Shown: positions 1 to 9,570, counted from the first letter of the stretch. The stretch: 64,000 nt of DNA from Bradyrhizobium nitroreducens (GCF_002776695.1 NZ_LFJC01000003.1:831588-895587); one strand, 5' to 3'. The notes: a model not told the origin generated them from the sequence alone. A program made the numbers and translations.

Positions 1-827
1 ACGCCGGCACCGCGGTGGTGAATTTCAACAACTCCAACCCGTTCTCGGTCTCCGGCGGCCCGCTCGTCAGCAGCAACGGGCTCGGTGTTACCGGACTTGC
101 AAAAGGCGTGGCCACCGTCAACGCCACGATGCGGGCGATGGAAAGCGCCGGCGTGATGCGGACGCTGGCCGAGCCGAGCCTGACGGCGATCTCCGGCGAG
201 TCCGCGACTTTCATCGCGGGCGGCGAATTCCCGATCCCCGCGGGCTATTCCTGCGATCCGGTCACCCACGTCTGTACCACCCAGATCACCTACAAGAAGT
301 TCGGCATCTCCCTCAACTTCACGCCGGTCGTGCTCAGCGAGGGACGTATCAGCCTGCGCGTGATGACCGAGGTCTCGGAGCTGTCGAACCAGAACGCCAT
401 CTCCGTGACGCAGGCGGTGTCCGCGGGCCAGACCAGCTCGATCACCATCCCCTCGATCCAGACCCGCCGCGCCGAGACCACGCTCGAAATTCCCTCGGGC
501 GGCTCGATGGCGATGGCCGGCCTGATCCAGCAGCAGACCAAGCAGGCGATCAACGGCCTGCCCGGTGTCGACCAGGTGCCGATCATCGGTGCGCTGTTCC
601 GCAGCCAGGACTTCGTCAACAACGAGACCGAGTTGATGGTGATCGTGACGCCCTATGTGGTGCGCGCGGTCGCCCAGAAGGAATTGTCGCGGCCCGACGA
701 CGGCTTCGCGCCGGCCTCGGACGCGCAGACCGCTCTGCTCGGCCGCATGAACCGTCTCTATGGCGTCGCGCGCCGCGTCGATCCGATCAACGGAGCGCCG
801 GGTGATTTCGGCTTCATCATCGACTGA
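1..827 (+). CDS. cpaC: Tad/Cpa pilus secretin CpaC, 3' part (5' end outside window)
   Basis: C-terminal part of an outer-membrane secretin that forms the exit channel of the Tad (Flp) pilus. The frame is open from base 3 and the start lies left of the window. The visible 275 residues hold the secretin core: an AEPSLTAISGE segment, FIAGGEFPIP, and the late VDQVPIIGALFRSQDF and ELMVIVTPYVV motifs typical of type II/III secretion secretins. It is followed by cpaD and cpaE on the same strand, which separates it from general GspD secretins. The family assignment is firm; the gene name rests on its neighbours. Confidence 0.93.
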   Translation, partial: AGTAVVNFNNSNPFSVSGGPLVSSNGLGVTGLAKGVATVNATMRAMESAGVMRTLAEPSLTAISGESATFIAGGEFPIPAGYSCDPVTHVCTTQITYKKFGISLNFTPVVLSEGRISLRVMTEVSELSNQNAISVTQAVSAGQTSSITIPSIQTRRAETTLEIPSGGSMAMAGLIQQQTKQAINGLPGVDQVPIIGALFRSQDFVNNETELMVIVTPYVVRAVAQKELSRPDDGFAPASDAQTALLGRMNRLYGVARRVDPINGAPGDFGFIID

Positions 828-879
828 TGACGGACGGTTTGGGGACCGGGCAGGACACGGGGCAAGAGGGGACCAGGCG

Positions 880-1614
880 ATGACGACAACATCTGCCGAT
901 CGACGTCGCAGCTTGAGAATCGCGCTGGCACTGACGGGCCTCTCCGTCATGCTGGGCGCCTGCAACACCACCGGCGAGATCGTCACCCAGACGGTGCCGA
1001 CCGACTATCGCCAGCGCCACCCGATCGCCGTGCAGGAAGGCAAGAAGTCGATCGTCATCTTCGTCGGCAAGGCGCGCGGCGGCCTCTCGGCCGCGCAGCA
1101 CTCGGACATCGCGGGGATCGCGCGGGACTGGGTGCGCGAAGGCACCGGCTCCGTCGTCGTCGACGTCCCCGTCGACATCGCGAATTCGCGCGCGGCGGCC
1201 GCGACCTATCGGGAGATCCGCTCCGTGCTCGCATCCGGCGGCGTGCCGTCCCGCGCCATCGTGCAGCATCCCTATCGTCCTGAGGATCCCGGACTGCTGC
1301 CCACCATCCGCTTGAGCTATTCCAGGATCGCCGCGGTCGCCGGCCCTTGCGGGCTCTGGCCGGAAGACATCGGGCCCAACATCCTCGATCCCGGCTACAA
1401 CGAGAACCGGCCCTATTTCAATCTGGGCTGTGCCAGTCAGCGCAATCTCGCGGCGATGATCGACAACCCCGCCGACCTCGAGCAGCCGCGATCCGAGGCG
1501 CCCGCCTATACCGCCCGACGCGACATCGCCTTCGAGCGTTACCGCAAGGGTACGGCGATCTCGACTCCCTCACCCGAGACCGACAAGGCCAAACTCAGCG
1601 ATATCGGCAAATGA
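880..1614 (+). CDS. cpaD: Pilus assembly lipoprotein CpaD
   Basis: 244-residue lipoprotein of the Tad pilus outer-membrane complex, thought to help the CpaC secretin assemble. The ATG at 880 is chosen over an in-frame upstream start at 760 that would overlap cpaC. From 880 the protein begins with a short basic stretch (DRRRSLR), a hydrophobic segment and a lipobox-like LGAC at about residues 24-27. The mature part contains CpaD-type sequence (YRQRHPI near residue 44; GPCGLWPEDIG near 152). The stop overlaps the cpaE start (ATGA), so the two are probably translationally coupled. Confidence 0.9.
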   Translation: MTTTSADRRRSLRIALALTGLSVMLGACNTTGEIVTQTVPTDYRQRHPIAVQEGKKSIVIFVGKARGGLSAAQHSDIAGIARDWVREGTGSVVVDVPVDIANSRAAAATYREIRSVLASGGVPSRAIVQHPYRPEDPGLLPTIRLSYSRIAAVAGPCGLWPEDIGPNILDPGYNENRPYFNLGCASQRNLAAMIDNPADLEQPRSEAPAYTARRDIAFERYRKGTAISTPSPETDKAKLSDIGK

Positions 1615-2900
1615 CAGCGCTTCACGAAGACGACGCGGACGATCCGCGGCACCCCGAGGAACACATTGCGCCGGTCCCTCGCATCTCGGTGCAGGCCTTT
1701 TGCGAGACCGAGAAGACACTCGCCGCGGTGACCGCGGCGGGGCAGGACCGCCGGCTTGCCAAGGCGCACCTCACCGCCAAGGACGGCGGCCTCGCCGCGG
1801 CGATCGAAGTCTATGAATCGATGCCGACGCCGAACGTGATCGTGATCGAATCCGACGGCACGCGCGACATCCTCGAAGGGCTCGACGACCTCGCCGGCGT
1901 CTGCGATCCCGGCACCCGCGTGGTCGTGATCGGCAATCCCAACGACACCGCGCCCTATCGCGAGCTGGTGCGCCGCGGCGTCAACGACTACGTCGTCGGC
2001 CCGGTCGAAACGCTCGACGTCGTCCGCTCGATCTGCAGCCTGTTCTCCGCCTCCGAGGCCATCATCACCGGCCGCGTCATCGCGGTGGTCGGCGCCAAGG
2101 GCGGCGTCGGCGCGTCCACGGTCGCGCACAATGTGGCCTGGACCATCGCCCGCGACCTTTCGCTCGATTCGGTCGTGATCGATCTCGACCTCGCCTTCGG
2201 CACCGCGAGCCTCGACTACAACCAGGACCCGGTGCAGGGCATCGCCAACGCGGTGCTGTCGCAGGACCGCCCGGACACGGCGCTGATGGAACGCCTGCTC
2301 GCCAAATGCACCGAGCGCCTCAGCCTGCTCGCGGCGCCTGCCACGCTCGACCGCGTCTACGACTTCGGCGCCGAAGCCTTCGACGCCGTGTTCGATACGC
2401 TGCGCATGACCACGCCCTGCATCGTGCTCGACGTGCCCCACCAATGGTCCGGCTGGACGCGGCGCGCGCTGGTGAACGCCGACGACATCGTGATCGTCGC
2501 CGAGCCGGATCTGGCGAACCTGCGAAACACCAAGAACATGCTGAGCGTGCTGAAGGCGGCGCGGCCGAACGACCGGCCGCCGCTGTACTGCCTCAACCAG
2601 GTCGGCATGCACAAGCGCGCCGAGATCGAGGTCAAGGCCTTCGCCAAGACCATGGAGAGCCAGCCGATCGCGGTGATCCCGTTCGATTCGAAGCTGTTCT
2701 CGACCGCGGCCAATAACGGCCAGATGATCGCCGAGGTCTCCAAGAACCACCGCACCACCGAGCTGTTTCAGAACATGGCGAACCGCCTCGCCGGCCGCGG
2801 CGAGGTGAAAAAGCCGAAACGCTCGCTGCTCGAGCCGCTCTTGAAGAAGCTGAAGGGCAGATCAGGCCGCAGCTCCGCGCCGCATCGCAAGGCGTCATAG
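1611..2900 (+). CDS. cpaE: Pilus assembly ATPase-like protein CpaE
   Basis: 429-residue ParA/MinD-superfamily protein that targets Tad pilus assembly to its cellular position. The start ATG at 1611 overlaps the cpaD stop by 4 bp. The N-terminal 150 residues resemble a receiver-like domain without obvious phosphorylation residues. The ATPase part starts with GAKGGVGAST (about residue 160), a deviant Walker A in which the second lysine is replaced by Ala, as is usual in CpaE. VIDLDLAFG follows as the Walker A' region, and the tail is basic and rich in Lys/Arg. cpaF and tadBC do not follow; a convergent tadD-like gene starts 21 bp downstream. Confidence 0.92.
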   Translation: MTALHEDDADDPRHPEEHIAPVPRISVQAFCETEKTLAAVTAAGQDRRLAKAHLTAKDGGLAAAIEVYESMPTPNVIVIESDGTRDILEGLDDLAGVCDPGTRVVVIGNPNDTAPYRELVRRGVNDYVVGPVETLDVVRSICSLFSASEAIITGRVIAVVGAKGGVGASTVAHNVAWTIARDLSLDSVVIDLDLAFGTASLDYNQDPVQGIANAVLSQDRPDTALMERLLAKCTERLSLLAAPATLDRVYDFGAEAFDAVFDTLRMTTPCIVLDVPHQWSGWTRRALVNADDIVIVAEPDLANLRNTKNMLSVLKAARPNDRPPLYCLNQVGMHKRAEIEVKAFAKTMESQPIAVIPFDSKLFSTAANNGQMIAEVSKNHRTTELFQNMANRLAGRGEVKKPKRSLLEPLLKKLKGRSGRSSAPHRKAS

Positions 2901-2921
2901 GCGTACGCCAAAAGCGGCGGA

Positions 2922-3707
2922 CTACTTGTCCGCCCGCTGCTGCTTCTTTGCCAGCAGCTGCCGCAGCGCCGTGACCTTGGCCGCGGCCTGGTCCGGCGGC
3001 AAATCTGCCTTCACGAGGATTTCCGCCTCGGCCTCGCGGCCCTGCAATCCCAGCACGAGCGCCAGATTGGCGCGGACCCGCACATCGTTCTGATTGCGCT
3101 GATAAGCGCGGCCAAGCACCTGTTCGGCCCTCGGCAGATTGTTCTGCAGCATATAGGACAGGCCGAGATTGGACAGCACGGTCGGCTCGTCCGGCACGAT
3201 CTTCAACGCCGCGGCGTAATATTGCTGCGCTTCCTCGTTGCGGCCGAGCTGATCGAGCGCGGCGCCCTGCGCCGACAGGATGCGCCAATCGGGATCCTCA
3301 GGCGAATGCGCGCGGCCGAGGACGTCGAAGGCCTGCTGGAAATTGCCGTTGTCGGCGAGGGCGCGGCCGTAGCCGGCGAGCAGCGCCTTGTTGCCGGGAT
3401 GGGCGAGCACGGCCTGCTCGAGCACCGCGACCGCCTGAGCGCGCTGGCCGCCATCGCGCAGCGCCTTGCCGTATTCGATGGCAATCGCGGGATCGCTGGG
3501 CTTGGCCCGGTAACGCTCGCGCAAGGCGTCCATGTCCGGCCTGCCGCGGGCCTTGTCATTGGTCTTGGCGGCGGATTCCTGCTTGCCGCCGAGCGCGCCG
3601 GTGACGTCCTCGATACCGGTGGTCTGGCAGCCGCCAAGGGCAAGGATCAGGACGGCGGAACACAGATATCCCGCCGGCGGAAAGGCGAGGGACAAACGCT
3701 TGAACAT
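2922..3707 (-). CDS. tadD: TPR lipoprotein, TadD-like
   Basis: 261-residue tetratricopeptide-repeat lipoprotein. It has a signal peptide with lipobox LALGGC at about residues 22-27, followed by TTG, then a linker and several TPR units between residues 65 and 240 (for example PAIAIEYGKALRDGGQRAQAV and PTVLSNLGLSYMLQNNLPRAE). TadD proteins are TPR lipoproteins needed for Tad pilus biogenesis. The match here is by domain layout and by position at the end of the cpa cluster. It is on the opposite strand and ends 21 bp from cpaE, so it must have its own promoter. Confidence 0.82.
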   Translation of the reverse strand: MFKRLSLAFPPAGYLCSAVLILALGGCQTTGIEDVTGALGGKQESAAKTNDKARGRPDMDALRERYRAKPSDPAIAIEYGKALRDGGQRAQAVAVLEQAVLAHPGNKALLAGYGRALADNGNFQQAFDVLGRAHSPEDPDWRILSAQGAALDQLGRNEEAQQYYAAALKIVPDEPTVLSNLGLSYMLQNNLPRAEQVLGRAYQRNQNDVRVRANLALVLGLQGREAEAEILVKADLPPDQAAAKVTALRQLLAKKQQRADK

Positions 3708-3786
3708 ACTCTGATCACTCGGCGACTGATCAGAGATGCTTGCCGATTAACGCTAAAGTCCCGTTAAGGACGGAAGTCCCCGCGTC

Positions 3787-4032
3787 TCAATCGACGAATT
3801 CGGCACCGAATTCGCAGCCGATGCGCCAGCGCAGGCGGCATTGGCGGGAATAGTCCGGCGCGAAGATGATGGTGAATTGCGGCGGCACTTCCAGAAATTC
3901 CGCCACGACCTTCACGCCGCCATCCGAGATATCGGTGATGGTGCAGTCCCGCGGCAGCGAGCCCGCGCCAAAATGGATCTTGGCGAGCCGGCTGCACACC
4001 CGACGTTCGCTTCTCCGGCGATTTGCAAGCAT
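3787..4032 (-). CDS. PilZ domain protein
   Basis: 81-residue single-domain protein that probably binds cyclic di-GMP. Both halves of the PilZ signature are visible: an N-terminal arginine cluster (NRRRSERR, residues 4-11) equivalent to RxxxR, and DISDGG (about residues 37-42) equivalent to DxSxxG. A hydrophobic beta-rich tail ends in GAEFVD. There is no second domain, so it would act as a small receptor or adaptor. It lies beside the pilus genes and is divergent from yifB. Two diguanylate cyclases occur 36 kb away in the same window. Confidence 0.85.
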   Translation of the reverse strand: MLANRRRSERRVCSRLAKIHFGAGSLPRDCTITDISDGGVKVVAEFLEVPPQFTIIFAPDYSRQCRLRWRIGCEFGAEFVD

Positions 4033-4260
4033 TTGAACTGTTCACCCGTTAGACCACGGCCCATCCCGCAGGCCTAGGAGTAGCGGACATTCGTTGGGAT
4101 GTGCTGAGGACGGAGGGCAGCATTCGAGGCGTAGTGTCTCGGCCGTGTTTACGACTGGTTAGGACTTGCAGCTTCTCCCAGAGCGTTCCCGTATTGTTCT
4201 TGCGGACTGCGCCCGGCTCTGCTACCCCTAATTGTGCGAGAGGGGCAGGCTGGTTTGAGC

Positions 4261-5799
4261 ATGGTTCAGCGGGTTTCCACCGTCGCCTTTGAGGGGATCG
4301 AGGCCCGCGCGGTCGACGTGCAGGTGCAGGTCGCCCCCGGCCTGCCGGCGTTTGCCATCGTCGGTCTCCCGGACAAGGCGGTGTCGGAGGCGCGCGAGCG
4401 GGTGCGCGCGGCGCTGATCGCCTCGGGGCTGGCGCTGCCGGCGCGCCGGATCATCGTCAACCTGGCGCCGGCCGACCTGCCCAAGGAGGGCAGCCATTAC
4501 GACCTGCCGATCGCGCTCGGCCTGATGGCGGCGATCGGGGCGATTCCGCCGGACGCGCTGACCGGCTTTACCGTTCTCGGCGAGCTCGGCCTCGACGGAT
4601 CCATCGCGCCCGTGGCCGGCGTTCTTCCTGCCGCCATCGGCGCCAATATGCGCGAGGAAGGACTGATCTGCCCGGCCGCCTGCGGCTCCGAGGCCGCTTG
4701 GGCCAGCCCGGACATCCAGATCATCGCCGCACAATCGCTGATCCAGATCGCCAACCATTTCAAGGGCACGCAGGTGCTGTCGCGTCCTTCGCCGAAGGTG
4801 CATGAAGCAGCAAGCTCCACGCTCGACCTGCGCGACATCAAGGGCCAGGAAAGCGCCAAGCGGGCACTGGAGATCGCGGCTGCCGGCGGGCACCACCTGC
4901 TCATGATCGGCGCGCCCGGCGCCGGCAAGTCGATGCTGGCGGCGCGGCTGCCCTCGATCCTGCCGCCGCTCTCGCCGGGCGAGCTGCTCGAGGTCTCGAT
5001 GATCGCCTCCGTCGCCGGCGAGATCGAAGGCGGCGCGCTGACGGCGCGGCGGCCGTTCCGCTCGCCGCATCATTCCGCAAGCATGGCCGCGCTCACCGGA
5101 GGCGGCATGCGCGCCAAGCCGGGCGAGATCTCGCTGGCGCATCAGGGCGTGCTGTTCCTCGACGAGCTGCCGGAGTTCGATCCACGCGTGCTTGATTCAC
5201 TGCGGCAGCCGCTGGAGAACGGCGAGGTCGCGGTGTCGCGCGCCAATCACCGCGTCACCTACCCTGCCCGCTTCATGCTGGTCGCGGCGATGAATCCGTG
5301 CCGCTGCGGCAACGCGTTCGAGCCCGGCTATGCCTGCAAGCGCGGCCGCATCGACCGCTGCACCGGCGACTACCAGGCGCGCATCTCCGGCCCGCTGATG
5401 GACCGCATCGATCTGCGCATCGAGGTGCCGGCGGTGACCGCGGCCGATCTGATCCTGCCGCCGCCGACGGAAGGATCGGCCGAGGTTGCCGCGCGCGTGG
5501 CGGCGGCGCGCGACATTCAGCTCGCGCGTTACGCCGATGCCGGCCTGCCAAAAGTCCGCACCAATGCCGAGGCGCCCGCTTCCGTGCTGGAGGAGATCGC
5601 AAAGCCGGACCCGCAGGGACAAAAACTGCTGCGCGAGGCCGCCGAGACGATGCGGCTGTCGGCGCGCGGCTACCACCGCGTGCTGCGGGTGGCGCGCACG
5701 CTGGCCGACCTCGATTCCGCCGACAAGATCGGCCGGCTGCATCTTGCTGAAGCGCTGTCCTACCGCGCACTCGCGGAGGATGTGCGGCAGCTGGCTTGA
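4261..5799 (+). CDS. comM: YifB/ComM family Mg-chelatase-like AAA+ ATPase
   Basis: 512-residue AAA+ protein of the YifB/ComM family. ComM in Vibrio and Haemophilus is a helicase-like branch-migration factor in natural transformation; the role in rhizobia is not established. The N-terminal Lon-substrate-like domain (VQVAPGLPAFAIVGLPDKAVSEARERVRAAL is the family hallmark, residues 23-53) is followed by Walker A GAPGAGKSM near residue 218 and Walker B VLFLDELPEF near 298. A Cys-rich insert (NPCRCGNAF... YACKRG) lies near 345. ATG at 4261 follows an AGGGGCAGG ribosome site; an in-frame GTG at 4234 is less likely. Confidence 0.92.
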   Translation: MVQRVSTVAFEGIEARAVDVQVQVAPGLPAFAIVGLPDKAVSEARERVRAALIASGLALPARRIIVNLAPADLPKEGSHYDLPIALGLMAAIGAIPPDALTGFTVLGELGLDGSIAPVAGVLPAAIGANMREEGLICPAACGSEAAWASPDIQIIAAQSLIQIANHFKGTQVLSRPSPKVHEAASSTLDLRDIKGQESAKRALEIAAAGGHHLLMIGAPGAGKSMLAARLPSILPPLSPGELLEVSMIASVAGEIEGGALTARRPFRSPHHSASMAALTGGGMRAKPGEISLAHQGVLFLDELPEFDPRVLDSLRQPLENGEVAVSRANHRVTYPARFMLVAAMNPCRCGNAFEPGYACKRGRIDRCTGDYQARISGPLMDRIDLRIEVPAVTAADLILPPPTEGSAEVAARVAAARDIQLARYADAGLPKVRTNAEAPASVLEEIAKPDPQGQKLLREAAETMRLSARGYHRVLRVARTLADLDSADKIGRLHLAEALSYRALAEDVRQLA

Positions 5800-5907
5800 T
5801 CATTTAAGCGCATCAACCCGGCGGTAACGAGTTTCCTTTACGCTCTGCAAACCATAAGGCCCGCTCATCTCAGTTGCGAGTTCCCGGGGCCTGGCGAGTA
5901 GAGTGTC

Positions 5908-6375
5908 ATGTTGCGTCTCAAGATCCTGGCCTCGGTGGTTCCCCTGTTGGCGGCTGCGGTCTTCGCCCGCGCGGAAATCGGATCGGTCTCGCATCCCTGC
6001 ATCGCCCTGGGCGACACCTCGGTCGAGCTCACGTCGCTGTTCTGGGCCGCCGGCGTGCATGTCGCCTTCACCGAAGATCCGGCGCGCGCCACTGTGCGGG
6101 TTCAGATCACCGACGATGCGGACGCTGCGGACTTCGCCGTGGTCGACGACGGCCTCGGTTCCGAGCCGGACTCCTGTCAGGCCAGCCCCTCGACGCGCCT
6201 CGTCTCGATCGCCGCTCAGCCCGTCGACGGCGGCCAGGTGATCTATCTCTCCACCGACGGGCCGGCGGATTACCGCATCTATGTGCGCTCGAAGTCGTTC
6301 TCGCAGCGCGAGGCGGCGGCGCTGATCGTCGGCGCCCATGGCGGCCATCGACATCTCCAGGCCGCCTCGCTGTAG
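5908..6375 (+). CDS. Exported protein of unknown function
   Basis: 155 residues with a clear signal peptide (residues 1-22, MLRLKILASVVPLLAAAVFARA, cleavage probably after ARA). The mature part contains two Cys (HPCIAL and DSCQAS) that could pair in the periplasm, an acidic stretch (ITDDADAADFAVVDDG) and no recognised catalytic motif. I do not recognise the family. It sits 108 bp after yifB and 121 bp before a hybrid histidine kinase on the same strand, so it could be a periplasmic partner of that kinase, but nothing in the sequence proves this. Confidence 0.75.
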   Translation: MLRLKILASVVPLLAAAVFARAEIGSVSHPCIALGDTSVELTSLFWAAGVHVAFTEDPARATVRVQITDDADAADFAVVDDGLGSEPDSCQASPSTRLVSIAAQPVDGGQVIYLSTDGPADYRIYVRSKSFSQREAAALIVGAHGGHRHLQAASL

Positions 6376-6496
6376 GCCGTTAATATCTCGTCAACCCTGT
6401 TAGGAGGCGGCACCGAAGCCTCAAACTGTTTGCAAGGTCGACGGGCCATCGTCGCACGCGGCAGTGGTGGGGTTTCGGACAACAGTCGGGGTGACG

Positions 6497-8722
6497 ATGG
6501 GTCGGACGTTCCGGATCAAGGTGCGCATGCGCCGTTTCAGGCGAAAGCACCCCCGCATCGCCTTTGCGATCCGCTCCTTCGTGATCTTCTCGGCGACGTT
6601 CGGTGGCGCCTATGGCTTCGTCTCGGGCAGCCGGTCCGAGACCTCCGGCTACGATCCCCACGCCTTTGCGATCGGCGCGAGCTTCCTGTTTGCGCTCGCC
6701 TGTCTCGGCCTTGCGACGCTGAGCATGCGTCTGCGTTTCGTCAACAAGCGGATGCGTACGCTCGCTGCCCACAACGAGGCACTGATCGACCGCAATTGGG
6801 AGCTGAAGGAAGCCGAAGAACGCGCCCGCAGTCTGTTCGAGCAGCAGGGCGACCTCATCGTTCTGCGCGACACCGATGGCCGCATCACCTTCGCCAATGA
6901 GGCCTATTGCGCGCTGGCAGGACAGGCGCGCAACGCGCTGGTCGGCACGCGCTTCGACTTCGACGTACTGGAGCAGGGCGATAGCGCGCGCGAGAGCAAC
7001 GGCACGCGCGTCCACGACCAGAAGATCGCAACCCCGCTCGGCGCGCGCTGGATCGCATGGCGCGAGGGCTATGTCCGCCTCGATGCCGGGCAACCCGCCG
7101 AATTGCAGAGCGTGGGACGCGACGTCACCGACCGCACCGAGACCGAGCGCGCTCTGTCCGACGCGCGCGACCAGGCCGACGCGGCCAACCGCGCCAAATC
7201 GCGCTTCCTCGCCATGGCCTCGCACGAGATCCGCACGCCGCTCAACGGCATCATCGGCATGGGCGGCCTGTTGCTCGACACCAATCTGACGCCGGAGCAG
7301 GCGACCTATGCCAAGGCGGTGAAGACCTCGGGCGAAGCCTTGATGGCGCTGATCGAGGAGTTGCTCGACTATTCCAAGATCGAGGCCGGCAAGCTCGACC
7401 TCGAGCAGCGCCCCTTCGCACTCGCGACCCTGGTCGAAGAGATCACCGAGCTGCTCGCGCCCCGCGCGCAGGCGAAGGAGCTCGAGATCGCTGCCTATGT
7501 CGACGAGCGTCTGCCGCTGGAGGTGATCGGCGATTCCGCGCGACTGCGCCAGGTGCTGCTCAATCTCGCCGGCAACGCCATCAAGTTCACTGGCAAGGGC
7601 GGCGTGGCGCTGATCGTCGAGCCCGGCATCTGGCCGAACGAGATCAGCTTCCTGGTCCGCGACACCGGCATCGGCATCGCAGCCGAAGCCCAGCAACGCA
7701 TCTTCCGCGAATTCGAGCAGGCCGACGAGCGCGTCGCCCGCACCTATGGCGGCACCGGGCTCGGCCTTGCCATCAGCGAGCGCATCGTCAAGCGCATGGG
7801 CGGCCGGATTACGCTCGCGAGCGAGCCGGGGAAGGGCTCGACCTTCGAGATCGCAGTGCCGCTTCCGCCGTCGCAGGCGAGCGCGGGGCAGACCGCCTTT
7901 CCAAGCCCCGATCTCACCGGCAAGTCGATCCTCCTCGTCGCCGACGGCATCGAGGCCTCGCTGATCGCGCGCCGCCTGGAACGCTGGGGCGGCCAGACCT
8001 GCCTGGTTGCGGACGCGGCGGTCGCCGAAGCGCTGCTGCCGGAACGCTCCTGGCACGCGCTGCTGGTCGATCGTGCGATCGGCCCTGGCATCGCCGACCA
8101 GCTCGGCGAAATGGCCCGCGCACATGCGCTGCAGCGCCTCGTGCTGCTGACGTCGAGCTCGCGGCATGAGAAACTGTCGCCGGCCTTCACCGGCTTCCTG
8201 GTGAAGCCGCTGCGAGCGGCCTCCCTTGCCGCCCGCCTCGCGCTGACGCCAGAGGTCGCCTCGCCCGATCTCGCGCCGGAATCGACCGCTGAAGCTGCCG
8301 GCACGACAGCCGCAAAGGGCCTGTCGATCCTCGTCGCCGAGGACAACGAGATCAACGCGCTGCTGATGCGCTCGCTGCTGACGAAGCTCGGCCATCGCGT
8401 TGTCATCGCCATCCACGGCGAGGCCGCGCTGGAATCCTGGCTCGCGGCGTCATCGGCCGGCACGCCCTACGATCTCGTGCTGATGGATATCCAGATGCCG
8501 CAGCTCGACGGCATCGAGGCGACCAAGCGCATCCGCGCGCATGAGGCCGCCACGGGCGGCCACCACACGCCGATCCTCGCGCTCACCGCCAATACGCTGG
8601 TGGAAGATCGCTATGCCTGCTTCGAAGCGGGCATGAACGGATTCCTGATCAAGCCGCTCGATCGCGACAAGCTGGACGAAGCGCTGGCAGGGCTGGCGGC
8701 GTCGCGGCGGCTGGCCGTCTGA
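6497..8722 (+). CDS. Hybrid sensor histidine kinase with two receiver domains
   Basis: 741-residue membrane kinase. Two membrane segments lie near residues 18-40 and 55-75 with almost no periplasmic loop, so it probably does not sense an external ligand through a large domain. A coiled-coil/PAS region follows (about 90-215), then HisKA with SHEIRTPLNGIIG (H-box), HATPase with LLNLAGNAIKFT, DTGIGI and GTGLGL. A first receiver (about 475-580) keeps LLVDR and a late FLVKP. A second, better conserved receiver near the C-terminus has VAEDNEIN, LVLMDIQMPQLDG and a late LIKPLD. ATG at 6497 is used; an in-frame GTG at 6464 is possible. The target is unknown. Confidence 0.92.
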   Translation: MGRTFRIKVRMRRFRRKHPRIAFAIRSFVIFSATFGGAYGFVSGSRSETSGYDPHAFAIGASFLFALACLGLATLSMRLRFVNKRMRTLAAHNEALIDRNWELKEAEERARSLFEQQGDLIVLRDTDGRITFANEAYCALAGQARNALVGTRFDFDVLEQGDSARESNGTRVHDQKIATPLGARWIAWREGYVRLDAGQPAELQSVGRDVTDRTETERALSDARDQADAANRAKSRFLAMASHEIRTPLNGIIGMGGLLLDTNLTPEQATYAKAVKTSGEALMALIEELLDYSKIEAGKLDLEQRPFALATLVEEITELLAPRAQAKELEIAAYVDERLPLEVIGDSARLRQVLLNLAGNAIKFTGKGGVALIVEPGIWPNEISFLVRDTGIGIAAEAQQRIFREFEQADERVARTYGGTGLGLAISERIVKRMGGRITLASEPGKGSTFEIAVPLPPSQASAGQTAFPSPDLTGKSILLVADGIEASLIARRLERWGGQTCLVADAAVAEALLPERSWHALLVDRAIGPGIADQLGEMARAHALQRLVLLTSSSRHEKLSPAFTGFLVKPLRAASLAARLALTPEVASPDLAPESTAEAAGTTAAKGLSILVAEDNEINALLMRSLLTKLGHRVVIAIHGEAALESWLAASSAGTPYDLVLMDIQMPQLDGIEATKRIRAHEAATGGHHTPILALTANTLVEDRYACFEAGMNGFLIKPLDRDKLDEALAGLAASRRLAV

Positions 8723-8826
8723 TCGGGCGTCTCGCGGAACCGCGATCCCATCCGGCAATCGACAATTGAATTCGGCCGCGTTGCGCGTCACCATCCTCCG
8801 GGGGCATTTGCCGGAGGATTTCGCAC

Positions 8827-9456
8827 ATGACTGTGCTGTGCCGCCTCGCATTCATTGTCCTTCTCGTCGGCTTCTCTCGACCCGCCGCGGCCGATACACC
8901 GGAGCTGATCGCCTCGCTCAAGAAAGGCGGCTACGTGCTGATCTTTCGGCACACCGCGACCGACGACAGCCAAAAGGACATCTACCCCTTCAAGTTCGAC
9001 GACATGAGCGCCCAGCGCCAGCTCAGCGAGAAGGGCAGGGACATGGCGCGCCGGATCGGGGCAGCGATCAAGGAGCTCGCGATCCCGATCGGCGATGTCT
9101 ACACCAGCCGGCTGAACCGCGCGATCGAGGCCGGCAAGCTGATCTCCGGCCGTGAGGTCAAGCCGATCGATGCCTTGACGGACAGCAGCAACGCCAGCGC
9201 GTCGGGAATGGCAAACCCGGCCGGCGCCAATGCGAAGGCTGGCCAGGCCGTGCGTCAGCTCGTCGACGCGCCGCCGAGGGCCGGCTTCAACACGTTCCTT
9301 GTCACCCACAAGACGAACATCGCCGATGCCTTCGGCAAGGATGCCGGCGACGTCCAGGAGGGCGAGGCCTTCGTCTACAAGGCCAGCGGTTCCGGTCCCG
9401 CCACCTTTGCGGGGCGCATCAAGATCGCCGATTGGACTGCCAAGACCGGCAAGTGA
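8827..9456 (+). CDS. Periplasmic histidine phosphatase family protein
   Basis: 209-residue branch-2-like histidine phosphatase superfamily protein with a signal peptide (first 22 residues, ending AAA-DT). The catalytic core begins with IFRHTATDD at about residues 39-47, where the usual RHG is RHT. The second catalytic His is in FLVTHKTNI near residue 160, and YTSRLNRAIEAG near 94 supplies the usual arginine. A GGAGGA ribosome site lies 8 bp upstream of the ATG. The substrate is unknown; an extracytoplasmic phosphomonoesterase is likely. Confidence 0.82.
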   Translation: MTVLCRLAFIVLLVGFSRPAAADTPELIASLKKGGYVLIFRHTATDDSQKDIYPFKFDDMSAQRQLSEKGRDMARRIGAAIKELAIPIGDVYTSRLNRAIEAGKLISGREVKPIDALTDSSNASASGMANPAGANAKAGQAVRQLVDAPPRAGFNTFLVTHKTNIADAFGKDAGDVQEGEAFVYKASGSGPATFAGRIKIADWTAKTGK

Positions 9457-9570
9457 TCGACCACATGCGATTTTATCGCTGGCGCGACGGAGGCAGGGCG
9501 TGGCTTGCCGCTCCGGCACGGTCCTGTGCTACCAACGTCCCGTAAGGTGCGACTGGAGGACCGGCGGCAC

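Noticed and set aside
1539..2750. 403-residue minus-strand open frame
   Set aside because: Antisense to cpaE, which has clear ATPase motifs.
6380..8416. 678-residue minus-strand open frame
   Set aside because: Antisense to the hybrid histidine kinase, no recognisable domain, composition typical of a shadow frame.
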